The translations under genes and the position numbers were made by a program. Shown here in pieces: positions 9,315-18,029 of a stretch of DNA of 64,000 nt. Numbering within the stretch: the stretch's first letter is position 1; each line of letters starts with the position of its first letter. Below the pieces are notes generated by a model. It searched no databases. It was not told the origin of the DNA and was given only the letters and a program-made list of their open reading frames with translations. The stretch is from Fibrobacterota bacterium (GTDB taxonomy: Bacteria > Fibrobacterota > Fibrobacteria > UBA5070): NCBI GenBank assembly GCA_016715065.1, contig JADKBN010000004.1, positions 248,001-312,000 on the forward strand, in the 5' to 3' direction.

Positions 9315-11120
9315 ATGGATCGCAAGACCATCATTTCGCTTCTGGTCGTCACCGCGGCCTTCCTGTTTTTCACTTCCGACCCGTGGCACAAGATGGTGCG
9401 CAAGGTGTTCAACCTTCCGGATCCTCCGCCCGTCGTGGCCACCACCACCGACTCCACTTCCGCACCGGTGGGCGTCAAGGAAACCGCCCAAGCCGGATCC
9501 AAGCCGACACTTGGTCTGCCCGCCGATACGAGCTCCGACACGGGCTCCGTGAAGGACACCGTTGCGGCTCCGACTTCCGATTCACTCGCCAAGGCCGCGG
9601 CTCGGCGCATCGTGGTGCGCACACCCACCTTGGAAGCGGTGATCTCGGGCAAGGGCGGACGCGTCGAATCCCTGCGTCTGTTGGGCGTGGCCGCCCAGGG
9701 CGGCAAGCATCCGCAGATCCTGCCCCAGACCGGCAAAGGCGCGCTCACGCTCCAGGTGGGCGATCGCGACCTTTCCGAAGCTCCCTTCGTGGTGGTGGGC
9801 GACGTGCGCGACACCATCGAGGTCAAGGCGGCAGATTCTGTCGCTCTGAAGATGATGTGGGTGGAAGGCGGCAAAGGAGTCCAGCGCACCTGGGTCTTCC
9901 GCGGCGCACGCGCTTCGGTGGGAATGGAAGTCCAGTCGGCGGGCTGGGAGAAGGCGCCGGTGCGCCTGTCGTGGAACGAAGGCCTCTTGCAGATCGACGA
10001 GCCCGGGCCCAAGATCCCCTTCGGACCCGCGCACTTCAACAACCTGGTGTGGCGCGACAACGAGGATGTGGCCAGCCACGCCGAGGAAAAACCCTTCGCG
10101 CTTTCCGGCAACGTCAATTGGGTGGGACTGCGCAGCCAGTACGCCCTGGCCGTGGTGCGGTTCGCCGACGGATTCCGTGAAGGCGATCTCAAGGCCGAAC
10201 AGATCAAGGCCGTCGACGGCAAGGAAGAGAACTCCTATCGTTGGAGCTTCCAGTGGACTCCGGAATCCCGAGGCGACAAGATGGAGCTTTTGGTGAGCCC
10301 GTTGGAAGTCGGTGCTTTGAAGGCCGACAACGCCGAGTTCGAGAAGGTCCTCTACAGCGGCTACGGATGGTTCTTCCGCGCCGACATCTGGTTTCCCCAC
10401 CTTTGCCTGTTCGTGCTGGGAGTCCTGCAGTTTCTGTACAAGCTGATCCCCAACTACGGCGTGGCGATCATCCTGCTGACTTTGCTCGCGCGTTTGGCGT
10501 TGTTTCCGCTCACCTTGAAGCAGGTCAAGCAATCCAAGCGCATGGCTGCGGTCATGCCGCTGATCAAGCCCAAGCTCGACGCCATCAAGGAAAAGCACAA
10601 GGACGATCCGCGCAAGACCCAGGAAGAGACCATGAAGGTCTATGCCGAACACGGCATCAACCCCCTGGCCCAGATGGCGGGCTGCCTGCCGCTGTTGCTC
10701 CAGATGCCCGTGTTCATCTCGTTGTACATGGTGCTCGGACGCGCCATCGAACTGCGCGGTGCGCCGTTCGCTCTTTGGATTCAGGATCTGTCCCGTCCCG
10801 ACGTGGTCGCCGCGGCGGTGAAGATCCCCTTGTTGTTCCCCGCCGGCATCACCATCCTGCCCATCTTCATGGCCCTGAGCCTGTTGGGACTCAACAAGCT
10901 CACCATAAAGGATCCGCAGCAGCAAGTCCTGGTGTGGATGATGCCCATCATGATGCTCCTGTTCTCTGGATCCATGCCTTCTGGATTGGTGCTCTACTGG
11001 ACCATCTCCAACCTGTTCTCGATGGCCCAGACCTGGATCGTCAATCCCTCGCCCGCCAAGGTTCCCGAAGTCGGAACGGTCGCCCACGTCGGAAAGGGCC
11101 ACCACAAGAAGGGCAAGTGA
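9315..11120 (+). CDS. yidC: Membrane protein insertase YidC (Oxa1 family)
   Basis: Inserts and folds inner-membrane proteins alone or with SecYEG. The 601-residue form is the long Gram-negative type. It has an N-terminal transmembrane anchor (IISLLVVTAAFLFF), a Thr/Ser-rich linker, a large periplasmic beta-domain up to about residue 355, then the five-helix insertase core. The core includes YGVAIILLTLLARLALFPLT with its hydrophilic-groove Arg, and LPLLLQMPVFISLY. The start at 9315 has GAGAGG 4 bases upstream. A His/Lys-rich tail ends the protein. The mnmE GTG overlaps the stop. Confidence 0.97.
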   Translation: MDRKTIISLLVVTAAFLFFTSDPWHKMVRKVFNLPDPPPVVATTTDSTSAPVGVKETAQAGSKPTLGLPADTSSDTGSVKDTVAAPTSDSLAKAAARRIVVRTPTLEAVISGKGGRVESLRLLGVAAQGGKHPQILPQTGKGALTLQVGDRDLSEAPFVVVGDVRDTIEVKAADSVALKMMWVEGGKGVQRTWVFRGARASVGMEVQSAGWEKAPVRLSWNEGLLQIDEPGPKIPFGPAHFNNLVWRDNEDVASHAEEKPFALSGNVNWVGLRSQYALAVVRFADGFREGDLKAEQIKAVDGKEENSYRWSFQWTPESRGDKMELLVSPLEVGALKADNAEFEKVLYSGYGWFFRADIWFPHLCLFVLGVLQFLYKLIPNYGVAIILLTLLARLALFPLTLKQVKQSKRMAAVMPLIKPKLDAIKEKHKDDPRKTQEETMKVYAEHGINPLAQMAGCLPLLLQMPVFISLYMVLGRAIELRGAPFALWIQDLSRPDVVAAAVKIPLLFPAGITILPIFMALSLLGLNKLTIKDPQQQVLVWMMPIMMLLFSGSMPSGLVLYWTISNLFSMAQTWIVNPSPAKVPEVGTVAHVGKGHHKKGK

Positions 11121-12424
11121 CCACGATCTGCGCCCCGACCACCGCGCCGGGGCGCTCGGCGATCTCGGTGGTCCGGGTTTCCGGGCCGGAGGTTGGACGG
11201 ATCCTGTCGGATCGTTCGATCGTCCTGGCCGAGCGCCGCGCCACCCTGGTGGCCTGGAAGGCCAGGGATGCTCGCGTGCTGGACCAGGCGCTGGCGGTTC
11301 GTTTCCAGGCGCCCCGCTCCTACACCGGCGAGGACGTGCTGGAGCTTTCGTTGCACGGCAATCCGCTGCTGGTGCGCGAGGTCCTGGAAGACCTCCACGC
11401 CGACGGAATCCGTCTGGCGTTGCCCGGTGAATTCACGCGGCGGGCCGTGGAGGCGGGCCGGATCCCGCTATCACGGGCCGAATCGGTGGGGGCTCTGATC
11501 CACGCCGAGACGTCGCAGTCCCTGGAGGCCGCACGGCGCGTGCTGGCCGGGGGCTTGGAGGAGCGGCTGGAGCCGTTGCGCAAGACGTTGGTGGATCTGT
11601 CCGCCCGCCTGGAGCTGGAAGTGGACTTCGCCGAAGAAGACGCCGTCCCGGGCGGACAGGAATTGCTTCCCTGGGTGGAGGATGGTTTGCTGGAGCTGGA
11701 TCGGTTGTTGGCCGCGCAGGAACGCATCCGCTCGCGCGGACACGCCCCGCGCGTGGTCTTGGTGGGATCTCCCAATGCGGGGAAGAGTTCGCTGGCCAAC
11801 GCATTGTTGGGGGAAGACCGACTTCTGGTGTCGGCGATCGCCGGAACCACCCGCGACTGGATCGAGATTCCGCTGCCCACGCCACGCGGCACGGTGGTGT
11901 TGGTGGACACGGCGGGACTGGGAGACGCCACCGACGAGCTGGACCATCTGGCGCAGGAGCGCACGCACCGGATCCTGAAGGCGGCGGACCTGCGGCTGGT
12001 GGTGGTCGAGGCGGGCCGCGAAATCAAAGCCGCCGAACGGCACCTGGCAGAGGGGGGTGCCAGCCTGTTGGTGCGAACCAAAACCGATCTGCATCCCCGA
12101 TGGGAGGCTCCGCAGGGGCAGTGGCCGGTCCATGTGGCCGACCGGAACGCATTGGCGGCTCTGTGCGAGAGGCTTTCGGAGTTGTTGGATTCCTCCCAGC
12201 TCGCCCCCGACGAGATCGCCCTGGTGGGCGAGCGCCAGCGGCAGGAGGCGTGCCGCGCGCAGCGCGAGCTGGAATCCTGCCGGGGTGCGATCGCACAGGG
12301 GCGTCCGGAGATCGCGGCTTGGCACGCGCGCCAAGCCAGATGCGCCCTGGAAGAACTTCTTGGTGAAATCACGCCCGACGAGGTTTTGGGCGCGGTGTTT
12401 TCTTCTTTTTGCATCGGAAAATGA
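11117..12424 (+). CDS. mnmE: tRNA modification GTPase MnmE
   Basis: With MnmG, forms the cmnm5U34 modification in tRNA anticodons. It starts at a GTG overlapping the yidC stop, giving an N-terminal TTICAPTTAPGRSAISVVRV that matches the folate-binding domain. The G domain carries the P-loop GSPNAGKSS near residue 217, DTAGL as G3 and RTKTDLH as a G4-like segment. The protein ends in the invariant C-terminal motif FCIGK. Its 435 residues are slightly short of the usual ~450. Its TGA overlaps the next ATG. Confidence 0.95.
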   Translation: MTTICAPTTAPGRSAISVVRVSGPEVGRILSDRSIVLAERRATLVAWKARDARVLDQALAVRFQAPRSYTGEDVLELSLHGNPLLVREVLEDLHADGIRLALPGEFTRRAVEAGRIPLSRAESVGALIHAETSQSLEAARRVLAGGLEERLEPLRKTLVDLSARLELEVDFAEEDAVPGGQELLPWVEDGLLELDRLLAAQERIRSRGHAPRVVLVGSPNAGKSSLANALLGEDRLLVSAIAGTTRDWIEIPLPTPRGTVVLVDTAGLGDATDELDHLAQERTHRILKAADLRLVVVEAGREIKAAERHLAEGGASLLVRTKTDLHPRWEAPQGQWPVHVADRNALAALCERLSELLDSSQLAPDEIALVGERQRQEACRAQRELESCRGAIAQGRPEIAAWHARQARCALEELLGEITPDEVLGAVFSSFCIGK

Positions 12425-13509
12425 AAACCTACCAGGACACTTTCGCCGATCGATTCCTGGCCGCGATCCGGGAGACCATCCCCGCGGCCGAACTCCGCCA
12501 CGAAATGCTCGCCGTGTTGGCCGAGGCCGCGCGCGTCGCGTCGCCTTGGCGCGCACCGCTGGCGCGTTCCGTGGAACTTTCCTTCCAGGACGGATCCTGT
12601 CCGATGCGCCTGGAGAGCCCGCTGGTGCTGGCCGCCGGCGCCTCCAAGAAGGCGTGGTTCCTGCCCGCCTTCGCCAGCATGGGTTTCGGCGCCGTGACGG
12701 TGGGAACCGCCACGATGCGCTCTCGCAAGGGCAACCCTCTGCATCCGCGCGTGCGCACGGTGGAGGAGTTCGGGGCCATCCAGAACGCCATGGGCTTGAA
12801 CAATCCCGGGATCCAGGTCCTGGCTTCGCGCATCGCCCGCTCGCGCGATCGGCTGGCGCAGGATGGGTTGCTGGTGGGAATCTCCATCGCCGAAGACCCG
12901 GACCTCCTGCCCGACGAAAGCCCCGACCGGAACCTGCTGGACTGCCTGGCCGTGGCTTGGCCAGAGGCCGACTACATCGAGATCAATCTGTCGTGTCCCA
13001 ACACCGGTCACGAACGGCTGGATCGCGCTTGGGACAGAATCCGTCGCCTGATGGGCGAAGTATCGTCGTTTCGGGAGGCGCAGACCACCAAAAAGCCGAT
13101 CTGGATCAAGCTCTCGCCGGACCTGACCGAAGAAACACTGGGCCAGGCACTGGCCTCCATCCGCCAGGCCGGTCTCACCGGCGCGGTGCTGTTCAACACT
13201 TGGCCGGCCACCCAAGGCGTGTGGCCCTCCGGCGAGGCCCTGCCGGAACTTCCCGAACTCGGTCGCCCGCAGCTCCGTGGCGGACTTTCCGGACGTCCGT
13301 TGTACCCGCGCACCCTCCTGGGAATCGAGCAGGCCAGGCGCGCCGAGCCGGGGTTGTCGTATTTGGCCTGCGGCGGCGTGGAAACCGGCCTGCAAGCCAG
13401 CGAACTTCGCGAGGCCGGTGCGGACCTGGTCCAGCTCTACACCGTGATGGCCTTTCGCTGGATGGCCGCCCGGCGCATCCTCCAGGAGTGGCCGCAAGAC
13501 CGGATCTAG
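12421..13509 (+). CDS. Dihydroorotate dehydrogenase-like flavoprotein
   Basis: A 362-residue FMN-barrel protein resembling class 2 dihydroorotate dehydrogenase, which makes orotate for pyrimidine synthesis. Class 2 features are the N-terminal extension, LAAGASKKAWFLPAF, the Asn-rich AMGLNNPG, and GGLSGRPL. However, the active-base loop reads INLSCPNT: a Cys sits where class 2 enzymes have Ser, as in class 1. The start overlaps mnmE by 4 bases (ATGA). The stop overlaps the stop of the convergent gene at 13506. Whether it uses quinone or another acceptor cannot be read from the sequence. Confidence 0.8.
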   Translation: MKTYQDTFADRFLAAIRETIPAAELRHEMLAVLAEAARVASPWRAPLARSVELSFQDGSCPMRLESPLVLAAGASKKAWFLPAFASMGFGAVTVGTATMRSRKGNPLHPRVRTVEEFGAIQNAMGLNNPGIQVLASRIARSRDRLAQDGLLVGISIAEDPDLLPDESPDRNLLDCLAVAWPEADYIEINLSCPNTGHERLDRAWDRIRRLMGEVSSFREAQTTKKPIWIKLSPDLTEETLGQALASIRQAGLTGAVLFNTWPATQGVWPSGEALPELPELGRPQLRGGLSGRPLYPRTLLGIEQARRAEPGLSYLACGGVETGLQASELREAGADLVQLYTVMAFRWMAARRILQEWPQDRI

Positions 13510-14063
13510 GCGAGCGCCTCTGGAGACAAAAAGTGACGTGCCAGATCCGCCAGCGGGATCTGGGCGGGAACTTCCGGAGTGGGACCCAAACGCTCGGATC
13601 CCGACGCGGTCCGCACCAGCAGGGCCAGGTCGTTTCGCTTGCACCAGCTGGAGAGTTTTTTCAGGCGATCGGCGGCGGGCGGATGGAACAGATCCACCAA
13701 CAAGGTGCCGGGGGTGGGGTGGCACCCGAGGGAGGCGAACTGGATGCGGACTTCGTCCAGCGTGGCTCGGATGCGCGGAAGGCCGCGGTCCCAGCGTGGA
13801 TGGAGTTCGTCGGTCAGGCTCTCCAGATCCACCCCCTCCTCGGCCAGATCCAGCACGCAGTGGGCGGCCACCGGTAGCTCCAAGTTGAGGTGGCGCTCCA
13901 GCGCGGTTCCCCAACCACCGGAGTTCGATGCTCCCCGGCTGAGCCACCGGGTGGTGGTGGTGCCTCCGGGCAGGCGCAGGACCGAAGTCTTCGCTTCCGG
14001 GCTTGCCGGCGCCAGTGGGGTTCCCGCCAGGACATGGAGCGCGATGCCGAGAGTTTTCTTCAC
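13506..14063 (-). CDS. Hypothetical protein, last gene of the MFS operon
   Basis: 185 residues from a GTG that overlaps the previous gene's TGA (GTGA), so it is probably translationally coupled. I do not recognise a family. The sequence is mixed alpha/beta, begins KKTLGIALHVLAG, and contains SDELHPRWDRGLPRIRATL-like central and CHPTPGTLLVDLFHPP later segments. No signal peptide or transmembrane helix is obvious. Coding is supported by the overlap and by the compact gene order. Confidence 0.6.
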   Translation of the reverse strand: MKKTLGIALHVLAGTPLAPASPEAKTSVLRLPGGTTTTRWLSRGASNSGGWGTALERHLNLELPVAAHCVLDLAEEGVDLESLTDELHPRWDRGLPRIRATLDEVRIQFASLGCHPTPGTLLVDLFHPPAADRLKKLSSWCKRNDLALLVRTASGSERLGPTPEVPAQIPLADLARHFLSPEALA

Positions 14064-14656
14064 GAGAACCAGATGCGCTGGATTTCGGATGCGACCAGGA
14101 GAGCGCCGGTGCCGGTGGGCACGGGACCATCGGCGGAATCCTCCACCAGGGCCACGGAAAGATCCGGATGGCGCGACTGGGAAGACAAAAATCGTTCGGC
14201 GCGCGGCTGGGCGTCGAGGGGCTTCCAGCGCCCGGCATGGGTTGCCAGGATCTGTCGAAGTTCTTCCACGGCGGGGCGTCGCGCCAACGGCCAGAAGGAG
14301 GGGATGGGCAACAGCAGCCAAAGTTCGCTCGGGCCTTTGTCCGCCAGCAGGTCCATGCAGGTGCGGATCTGGGCGGCCGTGGCGGTGGGCGAAAAATCGC
14401 CCTGGAGGATTTCCTTGGTCCCCAACGACAGGATCAGTCGGCCGGCGTTGAGGCCGAGGGCTTTCCAGATGGCGTCTTCCCGCAGGGACGCGGCGGAGGA
14501 GGACGGTTCGCCCTGATGCCAGAATTTCCACGGGGCTTCCGGCTCGCCGATGCGGCACAGGCGCTCCAATGATTCGGTAACGCCGGTCTTGCGGCCGACG
14601 AGCAGATCTCCCACGCACACGACGCGGTGGGGATCACGATGGGATTCGGTGTTCAT
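14060..14656 (-). CDS. Hypothetical protein, weakly SGNH-hydrolase-like
   Basis: 198 residues starting at MNTESHRD, overlapping the 3' end of the MFS gene by 23 bases. An N-terminal VVCVGDLLVG could be a degenerate GDSL block, and LILSLGTKEI resembles the Gly block III, but no catalytic Asp-x-x-His is evident near the C-terminus. It may be an inactive SGNH-fold relative or something else. No export signal is visible. It lies between an MFS exporter and another unknown gene in one operon. Confidence 0.6.
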   Translation of the reverse strand: MNTESHRDPHRVVCVGDLLVGRKTGVTESLERLCRIGEPEAPWKFWHQGEPSSSAASLREDAIWKALGLNAGRLILSLGTKEILQGDFSPTATAAQIRTCMDLLADKGPSELWLLLPIPSFWPLARRPAVEELRQILATHAGRWKPLDAQPRAERFLSSQSRHPDLSVALVEDSADGPVPTGTGALLVASEIQRIWFS

Positions 14657-15917
14657 CTGACTGCAAAGGTACCACAGGCACGCACCGGGGATCGTTCCGA
14701 AACGACGGGGACCGCAGGGCGAACACGACGGCGGAGGCCAAAAACAGGCCACCGAAGACCAGCATCGCATCGGGCATTCCCAAGTGGGTGGAGAGCCAGC
14801 CCATGGCCAGATTGCCGATGGTGGAGCTTCCCAGGAAGGCCAAGGTGTACAGGGAAAGGACCCGTCCACGGAATCGGTTGTCCACCCAGGTCTGGATGAG
14901 CGTGTTGGCTCCTCCGGCGGAGAAGACGAACCCGAACCCGGAAAGTGCGATCAGAGGCATGCTCCACTGGAGGAGATGGATTCTGGAAAGAGCCAGAAGG
15001 CTTACGCCCGACAACGTAGAGGCGAGTGCGATCTTGGGGAGGAGTCCATCGGTGCTCTTGCGGGAGGCCAGAAGCAGCGCTCCCACGATCGCTCCGGCAC
15101 CGCCCGAGCCCATCAGAAGCCCCAGCGTCCGGGCATCGCCGTGGAGAAGGTCGCGGGCCATCACCGGAAGGAGCACGGTGTAGGCCAAGCCGAGCATGCC
15201 CACGGCCGACACCAACAACAGAAGATCGCGGATGGGGGCATGGGAGCGCACATAACGCAAGCCGTCCAGGATCTCCTTGCCCAAGCGATGCCGTTTGGTG
15301 GTCTCGGTCGGATGGGGGTGGATGGCCAACAGGGCGCCGACGATGGCCAGATAGCTCACCGCGTTGAGAAAAAAGCAGGTGGCTTCGCCCATGGAGGCCA
15401 CCAGCAGGCCGCCCAGCGCGGGCCCCACCAGACGCGCGGAGTTGAACAAGGCGGAATTCAGGGCGATGGCATTGGGCAGGGCTGTTTTGTCATCCAACAT
15501 CTGCGAAACCAGCGATTGGCGGAAAGGGATGTCGATCGCGTTCAAGGAGCCGAATATTGTCACGATGGTGAGGATCAGCCAGATCGGGGCGTGGTCGGTG
15601 GCGATGGCGATCGCCAGCGCCAGGGCCTGGAGTCCCTGGAGGGACTGCACGATCACCAGGACCTTGCGGCGGTTCCATCGGTCGGCCAGGGCCCCCGCGA
15701 TCGGCGAGAGCAGAAACGACGGGGCTTGGCTGGCGAAGGCGATGGTGCCCAACAGGAGCTTGGATCCTGTGACCCGGTAGACGAACCAACCCAGCGCGAC
15801 CTGCTGCAGGAAGGTTCCGATGAGCGAAATCCCCTGCCCGGCGAAAAATAACCGGAAGTTTCTCGACTCCAGGGCCCGAAACAGCGGGGGCAGACGGTTG
15901 TTGGGTTGAGCGTCCAT
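14634..15917 (-). CDS. MFS transporter, EntS-like exporter
   Basis: An inner-membrane permease of the major facilitator superfamily, MFS_3/enterobactin-exporter-like group. The 427 residues contain about twelve hydrophobic segments. The loop 2-3 signature GALADRWNRRKVLV is clear, and the N-terminal LFRALESRNFRLFFAGQGIS is typical of this subgroup. I use the Met at 15917, since the conserved domain begins soon after; an ATG at 15956 is also in frame. Neither has a strong ribosome site. The substrate is unknown. A truncated relative occurs at 44934-45320. Confidence 0.85.
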   Translation of the reverse strand: MDAQPNNRLPPLFRALESRNFRLFFAGQGISLIGTFLQQVALGWFVYRVTGSKLLLGTIAFASQAPSFLLSPIAGALADRWNRRKVLVIVQSLQGLQALALAIAIATDHAPIWLILTIVTIFGSLNAIDIPFRQSLVSQMLDDKTALPNAIALNSALFNSARLVGPALGGLLVASMGEATCFFLNAVSYLAIVGALLAIHPHPTETTKRHRLGKEILDGLRYVRSHAPIRDLLLLVSAVGMLGLAYTVLLPVMARDLLHGDARTLGLLMGSGGAGAIVGALLLASRKSTDGLLPKIALASTLSGVSLLALSRIHLLQWSMPLIALSGFGFVFSAGGANTLIQTWVDNRFRGRVLSLYTLAFLGSSTIGNLAMGWLSTHLGMPDAMLVFGGLFLASAVVFALRSPSFRNDPRCVPVVPLQSDEHRIPS

Positions 15918-15994
15918 CGGTGATGAGCACAAACTAGCACGCGCAATGCTCTCCATCCCCCGGTGTACGCGAGCTACTTTTCCCCGCCTCGAAA

Positions 15995-16183
15995 GGCCAT
16001 TGGCTCAGTCGGTTGCGAGCACGCAACTCATAACCGCTTGGTCCCCGGTTAGAGTCAACCGTCTCTGATGTGTTACGTTTGGACCTCGCTTTGATTTTTC
16101 ACGTCTGTATGCGGGCCATTAGCTCAGTCGGTTGCGAGCACGCGAGTCATAATCGCTTGGTCCCCGGTTAGAGTCAATCGTCT
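15995..16183 (+). repeat. Two decayed tRNA-Ile2-like copies upstream of the intact tRNA
   Basis: Copies begin near 15995 and 16113. Each matches the intact tRNA through the acceptor 5' half, D arm, CAT anticodon loop and variable region. Both share an altered D loop (GTTGCGAGCA instead of GTTAGAGCA), and in both the T arm and acceptor 3' half are replaced by a sequence starting AGAGTCAA. The ~35 bases after each copy are also shared (GATGTGTTACGTTTG, ACCTCGCTTT) but are absent after the intact gene. They cannot form a normal acceptor or T arm. Confidence 0.85.
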
Positions 16184-16213
16184 CGGATGTGTTACGTTTG
16201 CACCTCGCTTTTG

Positions 16214-16287
16214 GGGCCATTAGCTCAGTCGGTTAGAGCACGCGACTCATAATCGCTTGGTCCCCGGTTCAAGTCCGGGATGGCCCA
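16214..16287 (+). tRNA. tRNA-Ile2 (anticodon CAT, lysidine type)
   Basis: A 74-base cloverleaf: acceptor GGGCCAT with ATGGCCC, anticodon loop CTCATAA, T arm CCCGG-TTCAAGT-CCGGG, discriminator A, no encoded CCA. The anticodon arm GCGACTCATAATCGC is very like the known Ile2 tRNA whose C34 is changed to lysidine to read AUA, so I favour Ile2 over elongator Met. It sits 186 bases upstream of an integrase gene and is the likely attachment site of the accessory region. Confidence 0.85.
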
Positions 16288-16472
16288 TTAAAGAAGTCTC
16301 TCACATCGTCTCACATCGTATCAGAACTCCTTCTCTCCCCTGTATTTATCGAGATCTTTGAAGCATAGTTGTCTCACCGCTTCTCAGGTGAAGTTGCAGC
16401 ATCGCACGGTTTTGGGTATTTTTGGGTATGTTGGCGGCGCTCCAAAGCCACCCGCAACCGGAGATACCCAAA

Positions 16473-17750
16473 ATGCCCAAGCTTGCCCAACCAAAGTCAG
16501 ACGCAGTCTACCGTAACGCGAAGCCGCGTGCGAAGCCGTACATGATCGCAGACGGTCACGGACTGAGCCTGTTGGTGACGCCGGAGGGCGCCAAGAGGTG
16601 GGTGTACCGCTATCGCTTCGGAGGGGAGCGAAAAAGCCTCACGATCCTTCGAGGTTACCCAACAGACTCGGTGAAGTCAGCTCGCGACGAGGTTGTGCAG
16701 CTTCGCGGCATGCTCGCTCGTGGCGAAGATCCTGCCCAGGTTCGGAAAGGGCAGAAGCAACAGGTTACCGAAGATGCACTCAGGCTGCAACAGGAACAGG
16801 CTCGTGCAGATGCCACTTTCCGGAAGGTTGCACTGGAATACCTCGCCAGGAATACCAATGGCTTGACCGAAGGCTCGGTTCGCTCCCACCAGCAACGCTT
16901 GGAGAAAAACATCTTCAGGTCGATTGGTGCGCGCCCCATTGCCGACTTGAGGCCGCCCGATATACTCGTTCCTCTTCGTGCAGTGCAGGCCCGCAACCGC
17001 ATCGAGACTGGGCAGCGGCTTCTGATTCTCTGTGGACAAATATTCCGGTATGCGGTCATAGAGGGTTACATCGAAAGTGACCCCACGCGTGATCTGAAGG
17101 GTTCTCTGAGAACAGCAAGAGTGAGGCACATGGCCGCGTTCACCGATCCGAAAGATGTGGCTGGCCTACTTCGCGGCATCCAGTCTTACCGTGGTGGCCC
17201 CGTGGTACGCACAGCGATGCAGTTCGGGATTCTCACTTTCGTGCGGCCAGGCAATTTGCGCATGGCTGAATGGTCGGAATTCCATGATCTGGACTCGCCG
17301 AAAAGGGCTGAGTGGAGGATCCCTCCTGAAAAAATGAAGATCAGACGGGACCACGCTTTCATCGTACCGCTCGCACCTCAAGCCATCAAAATTTTGAAGG
17401 AGCTGCGCACACTGACAGGGTCCGGCCGCTATTTGTTCCCATCGCCACGCAGCGACAAACGTCCGCTCTCGAGTAACGGAGTTCTTTCTGCACTACGCAG
17501 GATGGGATTCACATCGGAGGAAATGACCGGCCATGGAACTCGTGCCATGGTCAGAACAATTGGCGAGGAGGTGCTCCATATCAATCCTCTTGTCATCGAA
17601 GAGCAGTTGGCGCATCAAAAATCCGGGCCGCTTCCGGGTGCCTATGCTCGAGCCCAGTACATGCCGGAACGCCGTAAATTGATGGTGACCTGGGCCGATT
17701 ACCTCGACGGGCTGAATCCGGGCTCGTCGTGGCTAGAACCTGAAGGGTAG
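16473..17750 (+). CDS. P4-type tyrosine recombinase (integrase)
   Basis: 425 residues from the ATG at 16473 (GGAGA 8 bases upstream). The N-terminal DUF4102-like arm-binding domain begins DAVYRNAKPRAKPYMIADG. The catalytic domain has the box I Arg in FVRPGNLRMAEW, HGTRAMVRT for the HxxR pair, a His in EEQLAHQKSG, and a likely nucleophile Tyr in the ARAQYMPERRKLM segment. It catalyses integration and excision at a tRNA 3' end. It is oriented away from the tRNA-Ile2. A related truncated copy lies at 44463-44876 on the other strand. Confidence 0.93.
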   Translation: MPKLAQPKSDAVYRNAKPRAKPYMIADGHGLSLLVTPEGAKRWVYRYRFGGERKSLTILRGYPTDSVKSARDEVVQLRGMLARGEDPAQVRKGQKQQVTEDALRLQQEQARADATFRKVALEYLARNTNGLTEGSVRSHQQRLEKNIFRSIGARPIADLRPPDILVPLRAVQARNRIETGQRLLILCGQIFRYAVIEGYIESDPTRDLKGSLRTARVRHMAAFTDPKDVAGLLRGIQSYRGGPVVRTAMQFGILTFVRPGNLRMAEWSEFHDLDSPKRAEWRIPPEKMKIRRDHAFIVPLAPQAIKILKELRTLTGSGRYLFPSPRSDKRPLSSNGVLSALRRMGFTSEEMTGHGTRAMVRTIGEEVLHINPLVIEEQLAHQKSGPLPGAYARAQYMPERRKLMVTWADYLDGLNPGSSWLEPEG

Positions 17751-18029
17751 GCCGTAGCGTGAGAATGTGCTGTTTGTGAAGAGCCGTGCGGAGCGCACAT
17801 CAGGCATCAGCGAGCCCGGCGCCGTTGTTTGGATATTGGCTCCTTCACGGCGCTGTACGCCGCAATCTGGCAAGATCCCAAACCGAGGTGGTGGTGGTTA
17901 GGCTGGCCGGCCAGCTCCGATGTCTTCCGAGGGAGGCCGCAGGGCATGAACCACGGATCCAGTTCTACCTTGATATTCTAACAGTACCCCTGTCACTCCA
18001 AGCTGAGAACTGTTCGGGAGGTGAGGCCT

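Noticed and set aside
11320..14238. 972-codon minus-strand open frame across mnmE and the dihydroorotate dehydrogenase-like gene
   Set aside because: Its translation is Arg/Ser/Pro-rich low-complexity shadow sequence with no domain, opposite two recognisable genes.
16113..16183. Second functional tRNA gene
   Set aside because: The acceptor 3' strand and T arm are replaced, so no cloverleaf forms; treated as a decayed copy.
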